This document shows, one piece after another, positions 35,762 to 47,650 of a stretch of DNA of 64,000 bases (the first letter of the stretch is position 1; each line of letters begins with the position of its first letter). The stretch lies in NCBI RefSeq assembly GCF_003573695.1, contig NC_039361.1, positions 89,050,149-89,114,148 on the forward strand. The letters are read 5' to 3'. This DNA comes from Papaver somniferum. Taxonomy: Eukaryota; Streptophyta; Magnoliopsida; Ranunculales; Papaveraceae. A program made the position numbers and the translations under genes. The notes under the pieces are model-generated. The model was not told the DNA's origin, searched no databases, and saw nothing but the letters and a program-made list of their open reading frames with translations.

Positions 35762-37627
35762 ATCTCCTCCTTTATCAATTTTAGTGACAAAACTCTTACA
35801 TCATATGGATAAACAAATTACAAGAATTCATTACACATACGCTTGATTCCCGAATTCAACAGCACAGTAATCTGCATACATTCAATCCTCAAAAATGTCG
35901 TTGTTGATATTATAATAACAAAGCTAATACTCCCCCTAAGATAGGTAGATTTTCAATCCGCACGTCTTTGTTATACCACTTAATATGATATGTTACTCCC
36001 CCTTAGTCTGTGCTCTCACTCTTTCGTTTAGATAAACGTTTAAGGACCAATGTTCTTTTTCTTAGTGATACCAATCAATATAAAATCAATGCCAGCATCA
36101 CTTTTTTACTCCATATATTTCTCCCCGTTTTTTTCATAAAATGACAAAGAAGCGAAAAAAAAATGACAAACAGAAAAGAATCTTACAAATCTCAAAATAG
36201 ACTTGCAACTTGTAGAATTAAGCACGAGGGTTCCACACACCATGTTCTGATAACCAATATCAAAAACGAACAAGTAGTTTTATTTTGATATGTTACCAAG
36301 GAAACAATTGTCCGAAACAATTTTTTCATTTTAGTTTAGCAAACCAAAAATCAACTAAGCACCTTAGTCCCTTTGCTAAACCGATTGTATAAAAACAATC
36401 TCTTATTCGATAAGACCAAAATAAAGATAACTCTATTTTTCTCATCAGGTTCTAATTATCCATAAACTTAGACCTTTCAATTTTAAACAAGACAAGTACT
36501 AGGTTAGTTAACTAGCATTTCTTGTTAAAGCATTCGGTTAGACTTAAATGACCGAAACCTCACTTCGATTAGTCTAACTAAGATGAGAATTAACTTAGTT
36601 TCTCTTATCGTGAATCGAATTATACTAAACAACTCATCCCGTAAACCTTTTCTTTCGTTAAGCCATAAATAATTCATACAAACCAAATAAATCAACTTGA
36701 ATAATTATTCACCTCAACCGGAAGCAATTGAAACAACATAGTCATTAAAGCACCGCAATTACACCGAAATTTTGTAAGCCTAAACAATTGATACCACACA
36801 ATAAAGCAAGATAACAATAGTTTTTCTTAACCGGAACCAATTGGATCACACATACATCCATTCACACATATTGGAATAAAAATCAATTGTACCGAAAGTT
36901 TGTTAAGAAAAAGCAATAAATACATATGAAATAAACTCAGGCTTTTCTTAAACAGGAAAACAATTACCTAACAATATTGTTACCTCAAATTTCACATTCA
37001 CTTCTCCAATATGTTTGCATCTTCTTCCAGGGAGAATTGATATCGAAATATCATCATGTTGTGATCCTTATGCAAAACAAAAGAATAACAACAACCAACT
37101 TTTACCAGAGAAAGGTTGAAAATCGGTTTTAACAATTGCAAGCAAGAGTTGAAAACCGTCGAAACACATATGTTTTTATGATAAACCAAAACCGATTCAA
37201 CATATTGTCACTTTTTCACATATTGTTTCTTCCAGAAACCCTCATGTTTCTTTGATAAAGCCTACCAACATGGGCTAGAACTTAATCCTTCTAAATCAAA
37301 AAGTCACCCAAACCAAAAGGGTTCACAACATTATGAGATCGAATATCAAGGTAGTAAAACCGAAATCAAACATACATAGCAATAAGATAAAAGCATTCAA
37401 GAAAAGGCTATGTAAACCAAAAACTATCACAAGAAAAATTATAAATCAAATAATTTTATTCATAATAGTTTTTGTTCATAATAGACTTAATACAATCATT
37501 GAAAGAAATCAAAAATTGATGTCTATTTTTCCGGATTTCGGAATCCTTCATAATCTTGAGATCTCTTGCGCTTGATAGGGATGACTCTCCTAATTCCCTG
37601 AAGTGATCCTTGATTGAATACTAATTC
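35762..37627 (-). other. Non-coding 3' part of TR-GAG internal region 2
   Basis: It is collinear with 29239-31093. The polypurine tract here reads GATAAAGGAGGAGATTG on the minus strand, more degraded than in copy 1. No coding sequence is supported. Confidence 0.7.
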
Positions 37628-37954
37628 CTAAACCTTGTGGAAGTTGGGTTCCTCCTCTTTTACTCTTTTGGTTGGTAAATCTAGTTGCTTGAGAATTTGA
37701 GCTTGAACTAGTAAGGTTTTTTGAAGGATACGTTTTAACATCAGAACTTCCAACTTGGTTTTGGCACAAGTTCGAGCCATCTTGTAAAACTATTTTTCAT
37801 AATCGATCATACAAGATGAAAGATTTATATTCATATAGGAAGCGGATCCGTTTCCATTGAAATTTAGGTGACCGAAAGAGTCACTAGCCAATTTTTCAAC
37901 ATACCTTTCTGAAACTTTTGAAGAAAGCTTTGAATACAAATCTGATTTTTCCAT
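37628..37954 (-). pseudogene. Second conserved ORF of the TR-GAG element, copy 2
   Basis: The frame reads MEKSDLYSKLSSKVSERYVE from 37954 and keeps register for 109 codons to TAG at 37628-37630, with one internal stop after CMIDYEK (near 37790). In copy 1 that position is Glu. Read together, the copies show a protein of about 108 residues in the ancestral element. Its function is unknown. It might be an accessory or processed Gag product, which is inference. Confidence 0.55.
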
Positions 37955-38221
37955 GATTCCTGGTTTCAGACAGAAGACCGAAACACTCATATATTACCAA
38001 AACTTATACACCAATGGTTACAAAAAACTTGTTCTATGGAAATCAAATATTCATCCCTTAATAGAAAATCCGATTTTTTTTAATATTATGGATTTTTTAG
38101 GAAACTGCATCCCAGTGAATATTTTCATAATTCTCGCAAGTTTTGAACCATTCCATAATATACACTGAACTCATCAAACCAAGTTTGAGCACTTTATGAG
38201 TCAGTGTATTTCTCCCACATA

Positions 38222-39431
38222 CTAAGTATCTGAATGAGACAGATTAAGTTTTCCACGGTTATCAGGAAATTTCTTCTTACCTGATTTATTAGGAACATTG
38301 ATGCTTTCTGACGATAAACAAATTTTATCATAGAAATTACTATCATCAAGATATTTAGGAATTACCTTTAGTGTTGATGATCTGGAGACATGGACAACTT
38401 CTTCTTTCTGTAGGTTCATGATCTTCTTTGGTATCCACTTCTTGGAGTTTGTAGACTTCTGATCTTTCTTCCCTTTGTGATGAACTGTTGAAGAATTTTT
38501 TCGAGAATCCCTTCATCCGAGATGATCATGTTTTTGTATGGATTGTTTAGATGAAGTTCTCATGTTAAGCCTTGGGATGGAGTTAGATAAACATTCGACA
38601 GTCCTTAATTACATGACCTTTGTTTCCACAATAAAAACATCGTCTATCATGATGTTTAAGATGATGTGAAGATCTCTGATGAGAGTATTTCACCTTTTTA
38701 TTTCCTGAGAATGTCGTTTCCTTTTTACAGGAAGGATCCTCCTTTTGAACGTCTTTAAGGTTGACATTCTTCTTTCCTCCTGGAGGATGGTACTATCCAT
38801 ACTTCTTGGATTTTGGGAATAATGTATCCAACTGATTTTCAGACATTAATGAACACATATCATCCTTTAGCCTGTTGACATGTTCGGTGACAGTCCTTAT
38901 CTCAGAGTCATGTGAGATTTTTAAGGCCTTGTATTCATCTGTTGCTGTTTTTCTTAAGAGCTCAGTTTTCTTTTCTTGATCATTAATTTTCTTTAGCTTG
39001 GTTTCTAAGAAATTGATCTTTGAGGAGGAACAGATCTTACAGGATTCTAAGTCAGTTTTAAATGATGACAAATCACGTTTGAGATGATCCTTTTCAGCTT
39101 TCATATGACCTAAGTCTTTAAGAAGTTTTCCTTCTCTTCTTAATGCAAGTGTAAGCTCAGTTGCACAAGAAAGGAAATCTTTCTTTAGTTCATCAAGTTG
39201 AGATATTTTTATGTTCACATAATCAACATCTTCTTTATCATCAAGTTATTCAGAATCAGACTCATCGAATGTGAGTACAGAACTTAACTTAACCTCTTCT
39301 TGAGAACATACATACACTTTTTCAGAAGATCAAGTGGAGCTTATAGAAGACATCCCTTCTAAGCATTTTCGGAAGTTAAATCCAAGAAGAATTTTTCTCA
39401 AACCTTGTGACACGTTAACAGAATCATCCAT
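38222..39431 (-). pseudogene. gag: TR-GAG gag, copy 2
   Basis: It starts MDDSVNV at 39431 like copy 1 and ends SHSDT at 38222. It shares the early TGA and TAA with copy 1, has an extra TAG near 38793, and carries a one-base insertion near 38590 that shifts the frame just downstream of the zinc knuckle (about 38607-38649). The C-terminal part reads through where copy 1 has a TAG. It cannot yield full-length protein. Confidence 0.8.
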
Positions 39432-39495
39432 TGGATTCAATTCTTATAGGTTGGATCGCAGCAAACACAGATTGTTAGATCTTTTTGTGTTTGCC

Positions 39496-39508
39496 TGCTG
39501 TGATACTA
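39496..39508 (-). promoter_or_regulatory. Primer binding site, TR-GAG copy 2 (mutated)
   Basis: On the minus strand TAGTATCACAGCA follows LTR C. Compared with TGGTATCAGAGCA in copy 1 it carries two substitutions, so priming from this copy would probably be impaired. Confidence 0.75.
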
Positions 39509-39510
39509 AT

Positions 39511-40717
39511 TGAAAAGACGAGGGTACCCAAATATACCTCAATCTAAAACTTTTCCTACCTATAAGTCCTTTCTCCGAAAATGATTGTCTATGGACTGAG
39601 TCGAGACTATGCAACTAATCGGTTCACACTTAGTGTGATTGTCTATGGATACAAGATCGAGATAATACAACAACGAAGTATTTTTACTTGATAAAATGGT
39701 TCGGACTTAACCAAACACAATAGGATTCACTTATCAAGTAAATAAGAATTAACGTTTTTGTGATTTACTTTAATTATAATAAAAAAATTATAATGCGGAA
39801 AATAAAAGTAAATGACACAACAAGATTTTGTTAACAAGGAAACCGAAAATGCAGAAAAACCCCGGGACCTAGTCCATAATTGAATACTCTCAGATTAAGC
39901 CGCTACACAAAATGACACCTAACTTCGTATAGTTGAGACCAAGCAACTACCTATAGTTCACCTAGTCCCATCTGTATTCCCACGCCTCCAACTTATAAAT
40001 AAGTCACGTACTTGGAGCAATTCCTTTGGTTCGTATCCAAATAGTAAAGGAACAACAAATTTTTTTGGTATCAACTCTCTTCAACCAAGTGATATGAGTC
40101 GGACAAAGGCTCTTCCGTTTAGCTTAACATAAACTCGGTCGTCAGGTCCTTAGATCTATCTTATGTTTAATTACCAAAGTAATCGTTAAGATTTTGCAAT
40201 CAACACTCTTAATCCAAAGAATTGTGTTGATGCCAATCTACTCAACTAATCAATCCAATTCTATCACAAGGATAAAACCGATTATTAATTGGATCCTCTT
40301 TTTAACGAAACAAGTATTGTGCACACCAAAGATTATGAACCCCAAATCAGAAATCTTCAAACTCTTCTTTATCTTCAAATCTTCTTAGATCTTCAATAAA
40401 CACCTGCACACAATGACTAGAATCTCTTGTGATCAATCACCCACAGAACGGAGTCTGTTAACAATGGATCATCACAAGATTGTCTTTAGAACTACAAACA
40501 GTCTAAATATCCCTGTCGAAACTCTGAACTAGTTTGAGTGAATCTTATATCAGAAGAGAAACTCTTCAAGCATAAACAAATTAGGTGCAATCAACTTTCA
40601 ACCACCGTTAGTCAATCAAGTCAATCGAAAACAAATGATAAACCGCAATTATCTAGTTTCCCACCAACAATACTAATAGAGCTTCTCAATCCCAAAGAAG
40701 AATTTAACACAAGCAGT
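39511..40717 (-). mobile_element. TR-GAG LTR C, left part
   Basis: It begins TGAAAAGACG in + orientation and is collinear with LTRs A and B until 40712, where the Athila insertion with its GCAGT duplication interrupts it. It continues at 52020. Joined, the two parts total 2776 bp, close to A and B. Confidence 0.9.
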
Positions 40718-42391
40718 TGATAGACACATTTCTGTGTCTGATTTGTCCTCGATGTCTGTATTGTTAGAACTCAATTTTTGTATTAATATTGTGTTTTTAT
40801 GTATTTATAGGTATTTTTGGAAATAAACATTTTTGGAAAAATCAGCTCGAAAAATTGTCTAAAGTACCTGGAGGAACGTGTTTTTCAGACTCTCACTTTC
40901 GGATAAGGGGCACCTCAATTTATAAGGGGCACCTCAGTTGGACGCCTACTATTTACACTCCATAGACGGATAGGGGGCGACCTTCTTCTTCCACATTTAA
41001 ACAACAGAATTTGGAGAGAAATTTGGCAGCGGAAGAACAATAATAGGGTTTGCGATTTGACCTTGTTTCAGTGAGATTAAAGGGCTATAATCAAATGGGT
41101 TTAATCCATTGGGCCAGACAGGCGTGTTATGGGTGTTTAGTTGGATCAGATTTGGCTGGATATTCCGTTCGAAGTGAAACAGGGAAAGTTAACCAAGTCA
41201 CCTGCGATTTCTTCTGGCACTGATTCAGACGAGATTCCATTGGATTTTTCTCTTAGTTTGGATATATGCCAGCCTGTTACATCACAAAAGGATTGGTAAG
41301 TGCTTTGAATTCGATCAGAGGGGAATATTTCATGTAATCTCGACTAAACAGGGAAAGCACATTCTCGGGAAACTTCTGCGATATTTTGAGAAGGTCTGTG
41401 TGTATTTTCAGCGTGCTAAAACTCTTATGGAGCGTGTATGATGCTGCTGGGAGTGTACAGAGTACATGAAGACGTGTATAGGAGATGCAAAAGGAAATTA
41501 TTCCCGTGACAAGAAGAAGAGAATAAACAGAGTTAATGAAGATTATATGGAGTTATTACAGCGATTTTTAGGCCCTCTATAATATATAAAGAGTGTTCGG
41601 TGGTCATAGAACGGGAACGGAGAGTTTGGGAAGGATTTGGAACATCACAGAGGCGAAACACGATCACCAGAGAAACCTGCTGCTGCTGCTGCCATTGAAG
41701 AACACGAAGAACATAGACCCACAGAAGCAGTCGTTTTTGCTACAGTATTTGCGACTGTTCAGCGACAGTCTTAGAGCTACAGTAACAGTGACACATCCTC
41801 TGTATCGTTTTTTGGTTTGCAACAATTATAAGCGTTACAAACCAGGTTTTGAATTATTTTCTCCCTTTTCATCATTTGTAAACACCATTTGAGCAATGAA
41901 ATCAACTTTTGAGCGTGTTTGCAACATGATAATGAGCTAAATCTCCCACAACCAAGGCAATGAGGAAGCTATTTACGCATGAATAATTGGTAACTATTTT
42001 ATTTTCTCTAATTTATAATTTATAATTCACTCAATCGCTGCTTTTGCAGAGTTTTAAATTGTTTGCATAATTTTCTTAATTAGTTGTGATTCAATCTGAT
42101 AGGTTATACTTTGTTTAGTCAATTGATAATCTATGCTTAGGGAATACAATTGATATTTGAGAATTTGCTTGATTATTTGTGAATTAAGAAATAAGGGACT
42201 TAAAATATAATTAGAGTTTTGGATTATTTGCCATAATTTATTCATGTGTGATATTGGAATCAGTGTCTTGGTTATTCCTAATAATCTTGAATTAAGTTTT
42301 GTTTGTTTTTAAATTTCATTAAATCTAAATTCTTTTGCTTTCACAAGTCTCAACGAGCCTATTACTACTACAACAACTTGAAATTCCATCA
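40718..42391 (+). mobile_element. 5' LTR of the Athila element
   Basis: It starts TGATAGACACATTTC directly after GCAGT and ends AAATTCCATCA directly before the primer site. A TATA box near 41585 precedes a leader containing a CTGCTGCTGCTGCC run. Confidence 0.95.
41583..41590 (+). promoter_or_regulatory. TATA box of the Athila 5' LTR
   Basis: ATATATAAAGAG lies about 865 bp into the LTR, with the equivalent ATATAAAGAG near 51206 in the 3' LTR. The position and conservation fit a Pol II core promoter. Confidence 0.6.
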
Positions 42392-42396
42392 ATTTT

Positions 42397-42414
42397 TGGC
42401 GCCGCCGACGCGGA
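42397..42414 (+). promoter_or_regulatory. Primer binding site, tRNA-Asp type
   Basis: TGGCGCCGCCGACGCGGA starts five bases after the 5' LTR. Athila elements use a primer site beginning TGGCGCCG that complements tRNA-Asp. The later bases deviate, so priming efficiency is uncertain. Confidence 0.75.
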
Positions 42415-43505
42415 CTTGTCTTTACGCTAGAGTTTTTAGATTTTTTTTAAAGGTTTTTATTTGTTTTTCATTTTTATTTTATTTGTTCTTCTTTACGTGT
42501 TTGGGTTTTTGTCTTTTCCTTACAAATTTTGGAGTTTGGAGCGAAAGAAAAATTTACCAAAGTTTTTGGTGAATACTTAAAGATTTGGAGTAAAAGCAAA
42601 GCGAAAGGAGCGAAAGAAAAGAAGAATAAAAAATTAATTAAAAAAAAGAGAGATAGAGAGACAATTTTTTTTTAGATTATCTTTTTCTTTTGCACTTTAT
42701 TTTTGGACTTTGGACTGTGGACTTTGGGACTTTATTTTTTTAAAACCCTACGGAAGGGTAGTTTAAATATAAACAGTTTGCAGAGAAGGACGGCGATTAT
42801 GATATCGCCTCGGCCCACCGGGTTCGTACATGACATAGGAGTCGTGGCCCAATTCGAATTCAGCAGTTCATCCCCCGTCTGGTACGGGAGGTAAGTTTGT
42901 CGAAACACTCGCGAATCCCCTGTCAGCGAGTTACTGTATTCCTTCGTTTGCATATATGCTGAGGATTTGAAAACGACTGCTTTAATTTCCTAGTAAAGGG
43001 CAAGGACTGGCCATACAAGATAAGGGTTCAGATTTCATCACCGTTCCCTTCTAGCCCGCCTTAGGAAAACGAAACCAAACGCGAACCTAAGCCTAAAATT
43101 TGACTAGAATGAGACCTATAGGGTAACGAGCTTAATAGGAAAGTCATTCGAAAAATATTGGTTACTCTTTTAAGCATGCTTTAAATTTCATGATGGTTTC
43201 CGTGAGTTGAATACGCCGCCTTGTAACGCCGGTGAGGCCTTGGGTATCAAAGCTTCACTGAGCTTCCCTCGTCTCGATTCAACTTACTTAAACTCGGACT
43301 GATTCCAGAGGGGTTTGCTTAAATTATAACGAATTCCCTTTCGAAGGATTATAAGTTGGTCTAGAAACAATCTAAGTGGAGCCATCATGCTTTTTGTTTG
43401 CTAGAAATCAGTAGGTTTGCTGTGGTGGAGTCATCCTTCTTTGTGTTTGCATAGAACTTCCCTTCCTTTTAGGATTTCTTTCTTTTTCTTTTGTTTTTCT
43501 AGTGT
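42415..43505 (+). other. Untranslated leader of the Athila element
   Basis: About 1.1 kb without coding motifs, with purine-rich runs around 42590-42680. Short open frames here have no similarity to known domains. A packaging signal would be expected in this region, but none can be recognised by eye. Confidence 0.7.
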
Positions 43506-44600
43506 ATGCCCAAGGTTATTAAAGAGCGGGCTTGGAAAAGGAACACTCTAGGTCGTTTGATTAGTGATAAACCTAGTAGTTCTTCTTGTGAAAGCGGGGA
43601 GCTCGAAGACTCTTCTTTTGAGAGCCCTGTATTTGGAAATTTCAGCTTTGAAAACTTGCCAGTTAGTGAAGAAAGTACTCCTAGTCCTTTGGTAGTACCA
43701 GAAATGGCAACTTTGAAAGCTTTATTAAACCCAACTAGGACCTCTCGTCCGTCTTGTATCAAGTTAGCTGAAACCAAGGAAAATTATGAACTCAAACCTG
43801 GGACTTTACAGATGCTCTCAATATTTTTAGGAAAAGAGAATGAGAACCCCTATTTTCATGTTAGGGAATTTGAGGAAGTTTGTAGTACTCTGAAGATTAA
43901 AAACCTTAGTGATGATGCGTTAAAACTTAGGTTATTCCCCTTTTCCTTCAAAGATAAAGCCAAATCTTGGTTGTATAGTTTGGCTTCTGAGTCAATTGAA
44001 ACCTATGACCAACTTACATATGCCTTTATATAGAAGTTTTTTCCAAGGCACAAAACATCGTCTATTAGGACACAAATCTGTACTTTTGCTCAACAAGAGG
44101 GAGAATCTTTATATAGGTATTTAGAAAGGTTCAATGACTTAGTATCTCAATGTCGTCATCATGGTTTAGAGATAGTTAGGTTAGTTCAGATCCTCTACGA
44201 GGGTTTAGATTATTCAACAACAACCATGGTTGAGTCCTTATGCACAAGTGGGTTTGAGAATAAAACTGTTGATGAGGCGATGACATTTTTGAATGAAATC
44301 GCCGATAAGACCCAACAATGGGAAAATAGTAGGGAACCCCAGAAAATAATTCTTCTAAGTAGAGGAAATGTCAATAAGGTAGAAGGATCTTATGAGTCAG
44401 ATGCTAAAATAGTAGCCATAGCAAAAAGGTTAGAAGCCTTAGAATTAGGTCATTCTAGTGGTAATAATGGTAGAATAGATCCTTCTTGGGAAGGCCATGC
44501 TGTTGAGTAGCAAGCCAATGCTCTTTATAACAACACTAGATTCGATAACCATAAGAAGTTTGACCCATATTCAGAAACTTATAACCCTGGCTGGAGAAAC
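43506..44600 (+). pseudogene. gag: Athila gag
   Basis: The frame starts MPKVIKERAWKRNTLGRL at 43506. The capsid region is recognised by ENPYFHVREFEEVC, LRLFPFSFKDKAKSWLYSL and RYLERFNDLVSQCRHHG. TAGs at 44031-44033 and 44508-44510 interrupt it, and near 44600 a small deletion moves the reading to the pol frame. Gag forms the particle that packages the genomic RNA. I saw no zinc knuckle. The first ATG was chosen because the region upstream has no continuing frame. Confidence 0.85.
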
Positions 44601-44609
44601 CATCCCTTT

Positions 44610-46230
44610 CTTGTTCTAAGGGCCAGAATCAAGGTCAGTCTAGTAACTCTCAGGTTCCCCCAGGTTTTGACTATACTAAGAATCCTTCAGCTCCGGCACA
44701 GTTTCAGAACCCTTCGGATAAGAAGATTATGAGTTTAGAAGAGTCTCTTTCTTTGTTAACTCGTAACACTGTGCAGTTTCAGCAATCTGTCGCTCAAGGT
44801 TTATAAGAAAATAAGAGAATAGTTTAGGCTAACTCTCAGGCTATTTCCGAGTTGAAAACCCAGGTTAGTCAGATAAATGAGTCTTTAAGAGAAAGAGGTA
44901 AGTTTCCTAGTCAAACTCAAACCAACCCTAGAGGAATTAATGAAATAGGTGAAAGACCATCCGAACATGTAAATGCTATTAAAACCCTTAGGAGTGGTAG
45001 AGTGATAGACAACAAGGTTTCCATGCCTGATAGTGAACATGATATAGTTCACCCTTCTGAACCAGAAACTGATGAGACTGATAGAGTCTTTAAAGAGACC
45101 AATGAGGGTCATATTGAGCCCGACTTTGTTCCTAGAGCCCCATTCCCACAGCTGCTAGTTCCAACTAAGAGGGAGTCCAACTTTAATGATATATTGGAGT
45201 TTTTTAAGCAGGTAACTATCAACCTTCCATTATTAGATGCGATTAAGAAGATTCCCGCTTATGCTAAGTTTCTTAAGGATATGTGTACGCGAAAGCGAAA
45301 ACTTATTGTACAGAAGAAAGCCTTCCTAGCTAGTCATGTGAGTTCTATTATTCAGAATACCACTACTCCGACGTATAAAGACCCAGGGTCCCCTACTATT
45401 TCTTGCACAATAGGTAAATAACGTGTCGAGAAAGCTTTGATTGACTTAGGAGCTAGTGTGAACTTACTTCCATACCATGTGTACCTTAAGCTAGGACTTG
45501 GTGAGATGAAACCTACCCAGATGACACTTCAGTTAGCTGATAGGTCCGTTAAAATTCCTCGTGGTGTGATCGAGGACGTTCTTATTGAGGTCGAAAAGTT
45601 TATTTATCCAGTGGATTTTGTTATCCTAGATACCCAACCTGTTCCCGACCCAGATAACCAAATACCAGTGATTTTAGGTTGCCCATTTTTAGCTACATCC
45701 AATGCGATCATTAACTGTCGAAATGGTATTATGAATTTTTCTTTTGGTAATATGACTATTGAGCTGAACATTTTTAATATTATTAAGCTACCTTATGAAC
45801 TAGATGACTCGAACATAGAAGAGGTGAACATGATAGGAACATTAGTCGAGGATTCATTACCAAACACTTTGTTAGAAGATCCATTAGAGAAATGCCTAGC
45901 TCACTTTGGGATTGATTTTGATGATGATAATGTGATTAATGAGGTGAATGCTTTGTTAGACTCAATCCCTTTGTTAGACACTAATAAAGGATGGAAACCT
46001 AAGTTCGAACCACTACCATTTTGTAAGTCTACTCTAGTTCCTTCGTTAGAAGAGACTCCTAAGTTAGACCTAAAACCATTACCAGATACCCTGAAATATG
46101 TGTTTTTAGTCCCGACTTTACCTGTAATTGTAGCATCCGACTTGGATAACGATCAGGAAAGTAGGCTAGTAACCGTCCATCTGAACAACAAGGAAACGTT
46201 AGGGTGGACCATATCAGACATTAAGGGTAT
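44610..46230 (+). pseudogene. pol: Athila gag-pol linker and aspartic protease
   Basis: The pol frame opens with a Pro/Gln-rich linker, passes a TAA and a TAG near 44803-44827 and a TAA at 45419-45421. The protease has IDLGASVNLLP (DLGAS at 45443-45457, with Leu where many proteases have Thr or Ser) and a later VILGCPFLATSNA flap region. It would release the mature proteins from the Gag-Pol precursor. Confidence 0.85.
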
Positions 46231-47203
46231 AAGTCCTACTGATTGTATGCATCATATCTATTTAGAGAGTGACACCAAACCTTCTAGGGAGATGCAACGT
46301 CGACTGAACCCTAATATGAAAGAAGTAGTTCGAACCGAGGTTCTTAAGCTGTTAGATGCAGGCATTATCTACCCCATTTCAGACCGTAAGTGGGTCAGCC
46401 TCATTCAGGTTGTTCCCAAGAAATCCGGTATCACTGTAGTCCAAAATGAGAATAATGAGTTAATGCCAACCCGGGTGACCACGGGTTGGCGTGTCTGTAT
46501 TGACTATAGAAAATTGAGCAAAGTCACTAGGAAGGACCACTTTCCCCTTCCCTTCATCGACCAAATGCTAGAGAGATTAGCTGGACGTAGCCATTATTGC
46601 TTTTTAGATGGATACTGCGGTTATAATCAGGTTGTTATTGCCCCAGAAGACCAAGAGAAAACCACTTTTACCTGTCCCTTTGGTACCTTTGCGTATAGAC
46701 GCATGCCTTTCGGGCTTTGTAATGCTCCTGCGACCTTTCAGCGTTGTATGTTGAGCATATTTTATGACATGGTAGAACGGTTCTTAGAGGTCTTTATGGA
46801 TGATATTTCAGTGTTTGGTTTGTCTTTCGATGAGTGCTTGCATCATTTGTTGTTAGTTTTGACTAGGTGTAAGGAAAATAATTTAGTGCTTAATTGGGAG
46901 AAATGTCACTTCATGGTTCGTTCAGGAATTGTTCTAGGGCATATCGTATCTTCGAAGGGTATAGAGGTAGATAGAACCAAAGTTGACCTTATTAAAACTT
47001 TACAGGTCCCAAAAACCGTAAGAGATATTAGGTCATTATTAGGGCATGCAGGTTTTTATCGTCGATTCATTAAGGATTTTAGCTTGATTTATAGACCTCT
47101 TTGCAATCTGCTTGCAAAAGACGTTAAGTTTGTCTTTGATGATGCTTGTTTAGAGGCTTTTGAGAAGCTTAAGAATTTACTCACTACCGCCCCCATAGTC
47201 TAG
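46231..47203 (+). pseudogene. pol: Athila reverse transcriptase
   Basis: It contains LLDAGIIYPISD, VSLIQVVPKKSG, WRVCIDYRKLSK, the GYNQVVIAPEDQEKTTF motif, PFGLCNAPATFQRCM and VFMDDISVFG. The catalytic motif is FMDD at 46793-46804, the variant usual in Athila. The 588-codon frame from 45437 to 47203 has no break; its TAG at 47201-47203 falls at the join to RNase H. This is one of the best preserved parts of the element. Confidence 0.93.
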
Positions 47204-47650
47204 GCACCCAACTGGAACTTACCCTTTGAGATCATGTGTGATGCTTCAGATTATGCTATTGGTGTTGTGCTAGGTGAGCGAGAAAACAAATTACTTCATG
47301 TGATTTACTATGCTAGCAAAACTCTGAATGATGCCCAGTTGAACTATACCACCACCGAGAAGGAATTGTTAGCCATTGTGTTTGCCTTAGACAAGTTTAG
47401 ACCCTATCTCTTAGGTTCTAAGATCGTAATATATACTGATCATGCTGCTTTGAAATATCTTTTGTCTAAGAAGGATACGAAACCTAGATTGATTAGGTGG
47501 ATCCTTTTGTTGCAAGAGTTTTCTCCAGACATTAGAGACAAAAAGGGTGTCAAAAATTAAGTAGCAGACCACTTGTCTAGGCTAGTTGTTGATTCCCCTA
47601 ATGATCCCCTTCCTATAAGGGATAACTTTCCTGATGAACAACTGTTCTTT
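47204..47650 (+). pseudogene. pol: Athila RNase H
   Basis: [33 protein letters not shown] and [11 protein letters not shown] hold the expected Asp-Glu-Asp catalytic residues. A TAA at 47558-47560 lies just before VADHLSRL, the conserved end of the domain. It removes the RNA strand during reverse transcription. Confidence 0.92.
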
